Origin: CAIKAP01 sp964574605
GTDB taxonomy: Bacteria > Verrucomicrobiota > Verrucomicrobiia > Palsa-1439
DNA: 33,868 nt
Reading direction: 5' to 3'
Assembly: GCA_964574605.1 (NCBI GenBank)
Contig: CAZNOK010000026.1
Span: 1 to 33,868 of the forward strand
The notes beneath the pieces are model-generated. The model was not told the origin of the DNA. It did not search any database and saw nothing but the letters and a program-made list of their open reading frames with translations. A program made the translations under genes and the position numbers. Below are positions 1 through 7,329 of this stretch, in pieces (the first letter of the stretch is position 1; every line of letters begins with the position of its first letter).

Positions 1-404
1 ATGTAGAGGCGGGCGTGTCCTTTCTCGACGGTCACGGCGAGATGATGCCACTCACCGGGTTTCGGTCGGGTTTTGGAACTGACCGTCTTCCAACCTTCCT
101 GCCGGAAGTAAAACCGAAACTGCTGATCCTTGTCCAACATCAATCCCCACTCGCGTTTGCCGGCGGAATAATCGTTTTTGGCGATGATCATTTGTTGCTC
201 GCCGCCCAATGTATAGGGATTAACCCACGCGGCGACGCTGAACGTCGCATCGGTGAAACAAAGTTCCGGCGATGACGGCACACACAACGGCGTCTTTTCT
301 TTTTCCGACCGAAAGGACCACTGCCCTACCGGTGCGTCGGCCATACACGTGTTGACAGCGGCGAATGCCGCTGTTGCGATTAGCCAGCGTACTGTGTTCT
401 TCAT
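1..404 (-). CDS. Exported LamG-like (concanavalin-fold) protein, 3' end cut by window edge
   Basis: The minus strand is open from an ATG at 404 to the window edge, giving 134 visible residues. It begins with a Sec signal peptide (MKNTVRWLIATAAFAAV, then a probable cleavage after CMADA). The mature part shows a LamG/jelly-roll pattern: FSVAAWVNPY, then MIIAKNDYSAGKREWGLML, then the hallmark GEWHHLAVTVEKG. Domains of this kind bind or present carbohydrate outside the cytoplasm. In PVC bacteria they often sit at the N-terminus of larger proteins, so the rest may hold another domain. The ATG overlaps the stop of the upstream URO-D-family gene (ATGA), so the two are probably translationally coupled. 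The function beyond the fold is unknown. Confidence 0.85.
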   Translation of the reverse strand, partial: MKNTVRWLIATAAFAAVNTCMADAPVGQWSFRSEKEKTPLCVPSSPELCFTDATFSVAAWVNPYTLGGEQQMIIAKNDYSAGKREWGLMLDKDQQFRFYFRQEGWKTVSSKTRPKPGEWHHLAVTVEKGHARLY

Positions 405-1429
405 AATGTTATCTCCACCATTGCCCGCAGGTTTTCCACGGGACTGTCGTAAGGCACGAAACAGCCTGTGCCCAGAATGAATCCGCTGTCGCGCCCTGCC
501 TGTTTGATGCAGCGGCGGGATTCGCGGCGGACATCTTCGGGCGTGCCGTGCAGGATGGTTTGGACGGGGTCGAGATTGCCAATCAGGCACACCCGGTTGC
601 CGATTTTTTGTTTGCACGAGCCGAGGTTCATCTTGTGATCAATCTCCAGCACGTCCGCCCCCGTTTCGGCCAGCGCATCGAGTATCGGCGTGTTGTCGCC
701 GCAGATGTGCAGCAGAGTGAACGCGCCATGTCCATTGACTTGCGCGAAAATCTGTTGGTGATACGGCAGCACGAATCGTCGGAACATCGCCGGTGAAATC
801 ATGTCGGCGGAGGCGAGTGAATCGCCTAAATACAAAATGTGCGCACCGGCTTCAAGTTGAGCTTTGAGGAACGCGGTCGAAGCTTCAGCGGTCATGCTCA
901 ACAGTTGATGGACGTGGCGCTCATCCTCATCTTCGCCAGCCTCAATCTCGGCAAGCGTCATCAGAAACCGTTGCATCCCGAACAAATATGCCGCGATGGA
1001 GAACGGTCCGGTGCCGGTCCCGCGAATGGCAACTTTGTCACCCAATGTTGCCGAAAGCAAACGGACAGCGTCCAGATAGACCGGCATCCGCCCGTCGCGT
1101 TGCGGGTCCGGCACACGCAGGCGATCCACTTCTTTCAACTCGGTGAGCAGAGGCCCTTTCGCTGTCGGCAGTGCGTTCTCGTGGAACTCCACCTGCAAAC
1201 CAAATCCCTCGGCAAGGTAATAGGTGTCCGCTGCTGTCACCACGATGTCGTGACCGACCTCGTGTTGCAATGCCATCTGCGCTTCCGCGATAGCGCGCCC
1301 ATCTGTCACGTATTGCCGCAAACTCACGCCGGTCAGCCGCGCTGCGCAAAATCCCGCAAACGGCCCGACCGGCACGCGATCGGTCGCCTCGCGCCGGCAG
1401 GCTTTGCAAACTCGTTCCAATGCGTTCAC
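401..1429 (-). CDS. URO-D superfamily protein with MtaA/MtbA-type zinc site (putative methyltransferase)
   Basis: This 342-residue cytoplasmic protein belongs to the uroporphyrinogen-decarboxylase superfamily (PF01208). The start is a GTG at 1429. It overlaps the upstream stop as GTGA, has AAGGAG about 8 bases before it, and is followed by family-like sequence (NALERVCKACRREATDRVPV). The same frame stays open further upstream, but that stretch is antisense-frame noise from the transporter gene. H241 and C243 (LLHICGDNTPI) and C323 (ILGTGCFVP) match the His-X-Cys...Cys zinc ligands of methylcobalamin:thiol methyltransferases such as MtaA and MtbA, so a methyltransferase is more likely than haem synthesis. 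No corrinoid protein is visible nearby. In context it may demethylate or process the acid imported by its neighbours. That role is inferred. Confidence 0.85.
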   Translation of the reverse strand: MNALERVCKACRREATDRVPVGPFAGFCAARLTGVSLRQYVTDGRAIAEAQMALQHEVGHDIVVTAADTYYLAEGFGLQVEFHENALPTAKGPLLTELKEVDRLRVPDPQRDGRMPVYLDAVRLLSATLGDKVAIRGTGTGPFSIAAYLFGMQRFLMTLAEIEAGEDEDERHVHQLLSMTAEASTAFLKAQLEAGAHILYLGDSLASADMISPAMFRRFVLPYHQQIFAQVNGHGAFTLLHICGDNTPILDALAETGADVLEIDHKMNLGSCKQKIGNRVCLIGNLDPVQTILHGTPEDVRRESRRCIKQAGRDSGFILGTGCFVPYDSPVENLRAMVEITL

Positions 1430-2436
1430 GGTTCTTGCTCCTTCGGAATTGTGCGTCGCCACCACGAAGCCAACACAGAACTGGTGATGGCGCTCCACGG
1501 ACCGAACACGGCAGACGCCAGCGCGGCGGTGGGATTTTTGAGAACGTTGAACGCAAGGCCGGTTGCCATGCCGCCATTTTGGATGCCGACCTCCAGCGCC
1601 ACGGTGCGCGAGTCGCTGTGATTCAATCGGGCGGCGCGCGCCACGCAGTAGCCGAGGACGTAGCCGGTGGCGTTGTGGCAGACCGACGCCGCGAACAACG
1701 CAATGCCGACTGTGAGCAACTCCTCGCGCGACGCCGCCACGGTGATGCCGATGACCATGCAAATCGCGAACATCGCCAGCAACGGCAACTGCCGCGCGCA
1801 CCGGGCCGCCACCTTTGGCAGAAACCGGTTGATGGCCAGCCCGACCAACAACGGCGCGACAATCATGAACAGAATCGAACGCATCATCGCCCACGCATCA
1901 ATCGGGACATAGGTGCCGGCCAACAGTTTCATCGCCAGCGGCGTGATCACCGGCGACAGGAGCGTCGAACACACTGTCATCGTCACCGACAACGGCACGT
2001 TGCCGCGCGCCAACAGCGTAATCACGTTTGAGGCCGTTCCACCGGGCACCGAACCCATCAGAATCAACCCGGTTGCCACGGCGCCCGTCAATCCAAACAA
2101 CGCGCCAAACAGAAACCCGCTCACCGGCATCACGGTGAATTGCAGCACAAACCCGATGAAGATTGCGCGCGGCATCTTCAGCACCCGGCGAAAATCGTCC
2201 ACCGTCAGCGTCATTCCCATGCCGAACAGGATCAACTGCACAAGCGGACTGATGGCCTGTTTCAGCTCGAACCCGCCCCACGAGATCAACACCGGCGGAT
2301 GTGCCACTGCCAGCGCGCCCGTGGCCAGCACGGCGAACGTGAAGCCCAGCCCTTTCAGCGCCCTCACAAACAGGGCGCACACGGCCAGCGCCGCAAACAA
2401 CAGCGCCAGCGCAAGGCTGACTCCGAACACAGTCAT
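1426..2436 (-). CDS. Bile acid:sodium symporter family (BASS) transporter
   Basis: This 336-residue integral inner-membrane protein has about nine to ten hydrophobic segments along its length. Two family hallmarks are clear: GSVPGGTASNVITLLARGN around residues 130-150, and ALEVGIQNGGMATGLAFNV around residues 280-300. These correspond to the two crossover regions that form the sodium and substrate sites in ASBT-type proteins. BASS carriers import organic anions with sodium, and bacterial members also carry small acids such as pyruvate or pantoate. The ATG overlaps the aldolase stop by one base (TGATG), so import and aldol chemistry are likely linked. A keto-deoxy acid or another anionic sugar derivative would fit as substrate, but this is inference. 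Confidence 0.92.
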   Translation of the reverse strand: MTVFGVSLALALLFAALAVCALFVRALKGLGFTFAVLATGALAVAHPPVLISWGGFELKQAISPLVQLILFGMGMTLTVDDFRRVLKMPRAIFIGFVLQFTVMPVSGFLFGALFGLTGAVATGLILMGSVPGGTASNVITLLARGNVPLSVTMTVCSTLLSPVITPLAMKLLAGTYVPIDAWAMMRSILFMIVAPLLVGLAINRFLPKVAARCARQLPLLAMFAICMVIGITVAASREELLTVGIALFAASVCHNATGYVLGYCVARAARLNHSDSRTVALEVGIQNGGMATGLAFNVLKNPTAALASAVFGPWSAITSSVLASWWRRTIPKEQEP

Positions 2437-3377
2437 CAGAATTTCAATCTGGCTACGGCCTTTTTCACCAGGGCATCCACTTCCGGTGTCAACGGCAACA
2501 TCGGAGGTCGCACCGTGCCGACATCGCGTCCGCGCAGTTGCAGACCGCGCTTGATGACAGCGATCCAGTCAGGACGCTGCCCATCGCGTCCCACGGTGAC
2601 GAGGTCAACGAACGGCATGATCTCGTCCCAAATCTTTCGAGCGGCGACGAAATTGCCGTCATCAATGCAAAGATGCACAATCTTCGACCATCGTTTCGGG
2701 TCGAAGTTGCCGGAACCGGACACCCAGCCGGTCGCGCCGAAGGCAAACGCGCCGAGCGCGTTGTTGTCGTGGCCATAGAACAATCCGAGTTTGTCTCCGA
2801 GCATCATCCGCAGCCGCGTAATCATGTAGGGATCGGAATTGGCGTCCTTGATGTATTGAATCACATCGTCCTTCGCCAACCGGACGAGCGTGTCCAGCGT
2901 CAGATCAATGCCCGTTACCGGCGGATTGTTGTAAATCATGATCGGCTTGGACGTCGCGTTACGGACGGCGCGGAAGTGCGCCTCGATCTCGCGCATTGTG
3001 TGGACCTGATACCACGGCGAGATAATCAGGAAACCGTCATAGCCGAGGCTTTCGGCAAACTTGCATTTCTCAATCGTAGCCGCTGTGGACATATCGGCCG
3101 TGCCGGCCAGCATCGGCACGCGCCCGTTGTTCTGCTCGGCGCTGATGACAAGAACCCGTTCCCATTCCGCGCGCGTCAGGTTCATGAACTCGCCCGTGCT
3201 GCTGCCGCCGCAGAAACCGTCCGCGCCGTTCGCGATGACGAAATCCACATGGTCGCGGAGTCCTTGTTCGTTGAGCGAACCATCGCGGTGAAACGGCGTG
3301 ATGAGCGGCGGATAAAGGCCGCGAAATGTTTTTTGTTTGGTTGGGGTGTGGTTGCTTTGTGTTGTTTGTTTTGACAT
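2436..3377 (-). CDS. Dihydrodipicolinate synthase / N-acetylneuraminate lyase family aldolase
   Basis: This is a 313-residue class I aldolase of the DHDPS/NAL superfamily. Y149 (IMIYNNPP) and K177 (QYIKDANSD) lie 28 residues apart, as the catalytic Tyr and Schiff-base Lys do in E. coli DapA. The carboxylate-binding loop is GGSSTGEF. I chose the ATG at 3377 because AAGGA lies about 9 bases upstream; an in-frame ATG at 3401 would only add eight residues. It is the first gene of the leftward operon. Paralogues outside lysine synthesis cleave or dehydrate keto-deoxy-sugar acids, and beside a transporter and opposite a glycan-degradation operon that is more likely than lysine synthesis. The exact substrate cannot be read from the sequence. 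Confidence 0.93.
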   Translation of the reverse strand: MSKQTTQSNHTPTKQKTFRGLYPPLITPFHRDGSLNEQGLRDHVDFVIANGADGFCGGSSTGEFMNLTRAEWERVLVISAEQNNGRVPMLAGTADMSTAATIEKCKFAESLGYDGFLIISPWYQVHTMREIEAHFRAVRNATSKPIMIYNNPPVTGIDLTLDTLVRLAKDDVIQYIKDANSDPYMITRLRMMLGDKLGLFYGHDNNALGAFAFGATGWVSGSGNFDPKRWSKIVHLCIDDGNFVAARKIWDEIMPFVDLVTVGRDGQRPDWIAVIKRGLQLRGRDVGTVRPPMLPLTPEVDALVKKAVARLKF

Positions 3378-3502
3378 AGTCTGTTCCTTGTATGGCCGCA
3401 TCTACGCACAACTTGGACAGCCAGTTCAACTCGATTCAACCACCGCATCGCACTTTGGTCGTCGTCGCATAACGCACAGTCCGATTTCGCATATTCACCG
3501 CC
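3378..3502. promoter_or_regulatory. Divergent control region between the two operons
   Basis: These 125 bp lie between the aldolase start (leftward) and the FCD-AraC regulator start (rightward), so they must carry both promoters unless one is remote. TTCAAC occurs twice in direct orientation at 3424-3429 and 3434-3439, start to start exactly 10 bp or one helical turn. This is a candidate half-site pair for the adjacent AraC-type regulator. I see no convincing -35/-10 pair on either strand. AAGGA for the leftward gene is at the left end. The operator assignment is tentative. Confidence 0.35.
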
Positions 3503-4318
3503 ATGACTGACCTCGAAATACGCCGCCTTTCGGAACTGCGCTCGTTGCTGGAAAGTTTTGCCGCCCGTCGCGCGGCATCAAATGCCACTTCCCAACCGGA
3601 GCGTCTGCAAGCGATGCGCGCCGCGCTCCATCAAATAGACAGCGCCATCCGCCGTCGCGATTATCCGTCGTTTCGCGCAGCGGATTATGAACTGCACAGC
3701 GCCATTGTGAACATGGCCGATGTTCCTTTGCTCCGGGAACTCTGGCACACTGTCTGGAGCGGGTTGCAGGATTTCCACCGCAAAGGCTGTGAAGAATGTT
3801 TCCCCGACGCTCGCGTGCTCGCCGAGGAACACGGGCATCTTGTGGAAACCATTGCGTTGGGCGATCCCGCTGCCGCAGAGGATGCGGCGCGCCACCATGT
3901 CGAGGCCGTGTGGTATCGAATCGCCGAACGGGACGCGGCGAGCACTGCCCAACACGCTGACCCGCTTCAACGCGCGTGCGCCCACCTTGCATTTCGTATG
4001 CACTGTCCGCTGCGATTGACCGAGGTGGCAAAGAAGGTCGCATTCACCAGTCCCGGCAATCTCTCCCGCTTGTTCCGCCAACATCTCGGCTTGGGCTTTC
4101 AAGCGTACCTCCAAAAGATTCGTCTCGAAAAAGCGGCCGAACTTCTTCGTGCGACTCGGCTTCCCATTGCCCGCGTTGCCCATCGCGTTGGCTACCGTGA
4201 TCTCTCCCGTTTCAGCCAGCACTTCAAGCGCAAGTTCGGCGCGTCACCGAGCACTTGGCGTGAACCGCCACAATCGCATTTACAAACGCGCCGTACCCAA
4301 GCAAAGTCAACACGATGA
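3503..4318 (+). CDS. Transcriptional regulator: FCD sensor domain fused to AraC-type HTH
   Basis: This 271-residue protein combines two parts not usually joined. Residues 6-140 look like the FCD ligand-binding domain of GntR-family repressors: LSELRSLLESFAARRAA, then D61 and H65 (AADYELHSAI), H110/H112 (EEHGHLVETI) and H131/H132. These are positions where FCD domains bind a metal. Residues 168-252 form an AraC/XylS double helix-turn-helix with LTEVAKKVAFTSPGNLSRLF and the C-terminal signature IARVAHRVGYRDLSRFSQHF. No GntR winged helix precedes the FCD domain: an in-frame TAA lies at about 3469-3471, and the gap is too short for one. The gene is divergent from the aldolase operon and overlaps the next gene (ATGA), so it probably controls both in response to a sugar acid. 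Confidence 0.9.
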   Translation: MTDLEIRRLSELRSLLESFAARRAASNATSQPERLQAMRAALHQIDSAIRRRDYPSFRAADYELHSAIVNMADVPLLRELWHTVWSGLQDFHRKGCEECFPDARVLAEEHGHLVETIALGDPAAAEDAARHHVEAVWYRIAERDAASTAQHADPLQRACAHLAFRMHCPLRLTEVAKKVAFTSPGNLSRLFRQHLGLGFQAYLQKIRLEKAAELLRATRLPIARVAHRVGYRDLSRFSQHFKRKFGASPSTWREPPQSHLQTRRTQAKSTR

Positions 4319-7300
4319 AAAACACGCTCGTCTTCTGGATAATCATGCTGCTGGTGGCCGGCGTTGATCAAGCTGCCGCGAGTCTTTACGTCGCGCCGAA
4401 TGGCAATGACACGAATCCCGGCACGAAGGACAAACCATTTGCGACGCTCGAACGTGCGCGCGACGCCGTCCGCCAATCCAGAATCCAAAATCCAGAATCC
4501 AAAATCGAAGTCTTTCTCCGCGCCGGGACTTACGAACTGACAAAGCCTTTCAAACTCGACGCCAAGGATTCCGGTACTCAGAACGCGACGGTGGTTTACC
4601 GCGCGTATCCGAAAGAAAAGGTGTTGCTCATCGGCGGCAAGCGAATCACTGGCTTTGTGCCGCACAAGGGCGCGGTTCTGAAGGCCGATGTCGGTACCCA
4701 AGGGTTCACGAATCATTTTCGCCAGCTTTTCCTCGACGGGAAACGAATGCAACTCGCGCGTTATCCGAATGCCGACCCGCTGAACCCGAATGGCGGGTTC
4801 GCTTACGTGGACGGTCCGCTGCCGAAGGACTCCGACAAGTACAAGGAGAAGCCTGAATACCCGCCCCGTCAAATTCGGTACAAGGCCAGTGACGCCCGCT
4901 CGTGGGCGTGCCCAGAACTGGCCGAGGTGATTTATTTTCCATGGCACAACTGGATGAATATCAGCGTCCCTGTCGCCTCGGTGGACAAAGAGCAGCGGCT
5001 CATCACGTTGACGCGCGACGTGAAGACGCACGCCGGTTATCCCGGCGGTGTCCGTCCCGGCGACCGCTATTATATTCGGAACCTGTTCGAGGAACTCGAT
5101 TCGCCCGGCGAGTGGTTTCTCAACCGCGAGACGCGCACGCTCTACTTCTGGCCGCCGCAACCGCTCGCCGGCGTGGACGTTTACGCGCCGACAACCGACA
5201 ACATGATCGAGATCGGCGCCAAAGCCGCGTGGATCACGATTCGCGGTTTCACGATGGAATGCTGCGACGGATACGCAGTCTCATTGCGCGGCGCGAACAA
5301 TTGCCTCGTGGCCGGCAATACAATCCGTAACAGCGCCGGCGGGCGAATCGGCGGTGGCGGGGGCGTGCTTGTGGATGGCGGCTCGAACTGCGGTGTGGTC
5401 GGCAACGACATTTATGACGTGGGCAACAATGGTATCGTCTTGCGCGGCGGTGACAAGGAGACGTTGACGCCCGCCGGGCATTACGCCGACAACAACTACC
5501 TTCATCACATCGGTGTCCTGAATGCTCACGGCCACGGCATCATGATGGGCGGCGTCGGCCTGCGTGTCTCGCACAATCTCATGCACGACATCACACGCTC
5601 CAGCCTGTTCGGCGGCGGCAACGATTGTGTCATCGAATACAACCACATTCGCCACGACAACCTAATGACGGAAGACACCGCCGGCTACTACAACGGCGGC
5701 AACTGGCACAATCGCGGGCAGATTGTCCGTTACAACTACGTTCACGATGTGCTCGGCTACGGACGCCGCGCCGGGAAGTGGACGATGCCTCTGTTTGCTT
5801 GGGGCATTTATTTCGATGACGACGAGAGCGGCACGCACGCCTACGGCAACATCATCGCGCGCGTTCCGCTCGGCGGCTTCCACGTCCACGCCGGTCGCGA
5901 CAACATCGTTGAGAACAACGTCATCATTGATTGCTCAAAGCAGCAGTTCCAGATGTCCGGTCACGATCCCAAGCGACACGACTGGCTCATCCAACGGAAG
6001 AAGGCTGAGTTCGCAAAATACCAGCACAACCCCGCGTATGCGAAATATCCGCAGGTGTCCGCGCTCGACATGGAAACGGCATGGCGGATGGTCGGGAACA
6101 AGTTCATCCGCAACATCGTCTGTTACCGCTCGCCCGACGCAAAGCTCTACCAACGCAGTAGCGATTTTTTCGACACAGAGAATGAGTCCGACTACAACCT
6201 TGTTTGGCATTACAACCAGCCGATCATCATTGGCCAGAGCGGTCCGAAGGACGTGCCGAAGGAACAAACATGGGAACAATGGCAGCGGCGCGGCTTCGAC
6301 ACGCATTCCGTCATCGCCGACCCGCTCTTCGTCAATGCTGCGAAGGACGATTACCGTCTGAAGAGCAACTCGCCGGCATTCAAGCTCGGTTTCAAGCCGA
6401 TTCCTGTCGAGAAGATCGGTCCGTATCGCGACGAACTGCGCGCGAGTTGGGCAATCGTCGAGGCTCCGGGCGTGCGCGAGCATCCGCAGCCCGCCGAAAT
6501 GGGGCCGCTCTGGCCCGACAAGGCACCGGTAGGCGATGGCACGTTCGATGAGGCGAACGCCAACATCACCGTTCATTTGCCTGCGCCCGACAAAGCCACC
6601 GGCGCAGCCGTGGTCATTTGTCCCGGCGGCGGCTACCAACGTCACGTCGTGGATCGCGAAGGTCATTTCATCGCTCGCTGGCTCAACGAGCACGGCATCG
6701 CTGGCATCGTGCTCGAATATCGGATGCCACAGGGCCGGCCGTTCGTTCCGTTGCTCGACGCGCAACGCGCCCTTCGTTACATCCGCTTGCGTGCAGCCGA
6801 CTGGCGCATCGCGCCCGACCGCATCGGCATCATGGGCTTCTCCGCCGGCGGCCACCTCGCGTCCACCGCTGTCACCCACTTTGACGACGGCGACCCGAAG
6901 GCCGCTGACCTCGTTGCGCGGGTAAGCTGCCGCCCTGATTTCGGGATCCTCGTCTATCCCGTCGTCACGATGAGCGACAAGACGCACAGCGGCTCGAAAA
7001 AGAATCTCCTCGGTCCCGACCCGAAACCGGAACTGGTCCAGTTGTTCTCGAACGAGTTGCAAGTGACCGCCAAGACGCCACCGGTATTTGTCGCCCATGC
7101 GCAAGACGACAGGGCCGTTCCGCCCGACAACAGCCGACAACTTGTTGAGGCGTTCAGGTCGCACAACGTCCCAGTCGAATATCTGGAACTTCCCTATGGT
7201 GGCCACGGTCTCAACGGCCTACAAGGCCCGATGTGGGAAGCGTGGAAGACGAAATCACTGGAGTGGTTGACAGCGCGAGGTTTCAGCAAGGCTCAAACAA

Positions 7301-7329
7301 ACTCGCGCAACATAAGAAAGGTGCCATGA
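4315..7329 (+). CDS. Exported GH141-like parallel beta-helix enzyme fused to a C-terminal esterase
   Basis: This 1004-residue, two-domain protein has a Sec signal (MKNTLVFWIIMLLVAGVDQAAA). Residues 24-700 are a right-handed parallel beta-helix whose N-terminus (LYVAPNGNDTNPGTKDKPF, then GGKRITGF, FRQLFLDGKRMQLARYPN) resembles GH141, a family that includes alpha-L-fucosidase and xylanase activities. Residues 715-990 are an alpha/beta hydrolase of the BD-FAE/acetylesterase type with oxyanion motif CPGGGY, nucleophile S843 (GFSAGG), D932 (HAQDDRAVP) and H964 (GGHGL). One chain may therefore deacylate and cleave a substituted glycan. The ATG overlaps the regulator stop (ATGA). A heptamer repeat is embedded near residues 55-64. 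GH141 membership is my reading of the N-terminal pattern; the esterase call is firmer. Confidence 0.88.
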   Translation: MKNTLVFWIIMLLVAGVDQAAASLYVAPNGNDTNPGTKDKPFATLERARDAVRQSRIQNPESKIEVFLRAGTYELTKPFKLDAKDSGTQNATVVYRAYPKEKVLLIGGKRITGFVPHKGAVLKADVGTQGFTNHFRQLFLDGKRMQLARYPNADPLNPNGGFAYVDGPLPKDSDKYKEKPEYPPRQIRYKASDARSWACPELAEVIYFPWHNWMNISVPVASVDKEQRLITLTRDVKTHAGYPGGVRPGDRYYIRNLFEELDSPGEWFLNRETRTLYFWPPQPLAGVDVYAPTTDNMIEIGAKAAWITIRGFTMECCDGYAVSLRGANNCLVAGNTIRNSAGGRIGGGGGVLVDGGSNCGVVGNDIYDVGNNGIVLRGGDKETLTPAGHYADNNYLHHIGVLNAHGHGIMMGGVGLRVSHNLMHDITRSSLFGGGNDCVIEYNHIRHDNLMTEDTAGYYNGGNWHNRGQIVRYNYVHDVLGYGRRAGKWTMPLFAWGIYFDDDESGTHAYGNIIARVPLGGFHVHAGRDNIVENNVIIDCSKQQFQMSGHDPKRHDWLIQRKKAEFAKYQHNPAYAKYPQVSALDMETAWRMVGNKFIRNIVCYRSPDAKLYQRSSDFFDTENESDYNLVWHYNQPIIIGQSGPKDVPKEQTWEQWQRRGFDTHSVIADPLFVNAAKDDYRLKSNSPAFKLGFKPIPVEKIGPYRDELRASWAIVEAPGVREHPQPAEMGPLWPDKAPVGDGTFDEANANITVHLPAPDKATGAAVVICPGGGYQRHVVDREGHFIARWLNEHGIAGIVLEYRMPQGRPFVPLLDAQRALRYIRLRAADWRIAPDRIGIMGFSAGGHLASTAVTHFDDGDPKAADLVARVSCRPDFGILVYPVVTMSDKTHSGSKKNLLGPDPKPELVQLFSNELQVTAKTPPVFVAHAQDDRAVPPDNSRQLVEAFRSHNVPVEYLELPYGGHGLNGLQGPMWEAWKTKSLEWLTARGFSKAQTNSRNIRKVP
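4478..4505 (+). repeat. Short tandem heptamer repeat (STRR-like), four units, inside a CDS
   Basis: CCAGAAT and CCAAAAT alternate perfectly for four units (28 bp). They are AT-rich compared with the surrounding GC-rich codons. The repeat encodes the SRIQNPESKI stretch of the beta-helix protein and leaves the frame open. Heptameric repeats of this kind are known as STRR sequences in cyanobacteria. The equivalent segment of the paralogous protein at 9353 has an unrelated, slightly shorter loop. Confidence 0.8.

Noticed and set aside
839..1621. 260-codon plus-strand open frame
   Set aside because: It lies opposite the URO-D and transporter genes, which have clear motifs, and it shows no recognisable domain.
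1430..1894. N-terminal extension of the URO-D-family gene up to an ATG at 1894
   Set aside because: The extension lies antisense-frame to none but out of frame within the transporter gene, has Arg/His-rich shadow composition, and a GTG with a good ribosome site at 1429 starts the family-like sequence.
5935..7206. 423-codon minus-strand open frame
   Set aside because: It is a shadow opposite the esterase half of the fusion gene; GC-rich third positions keep antisense frames open.
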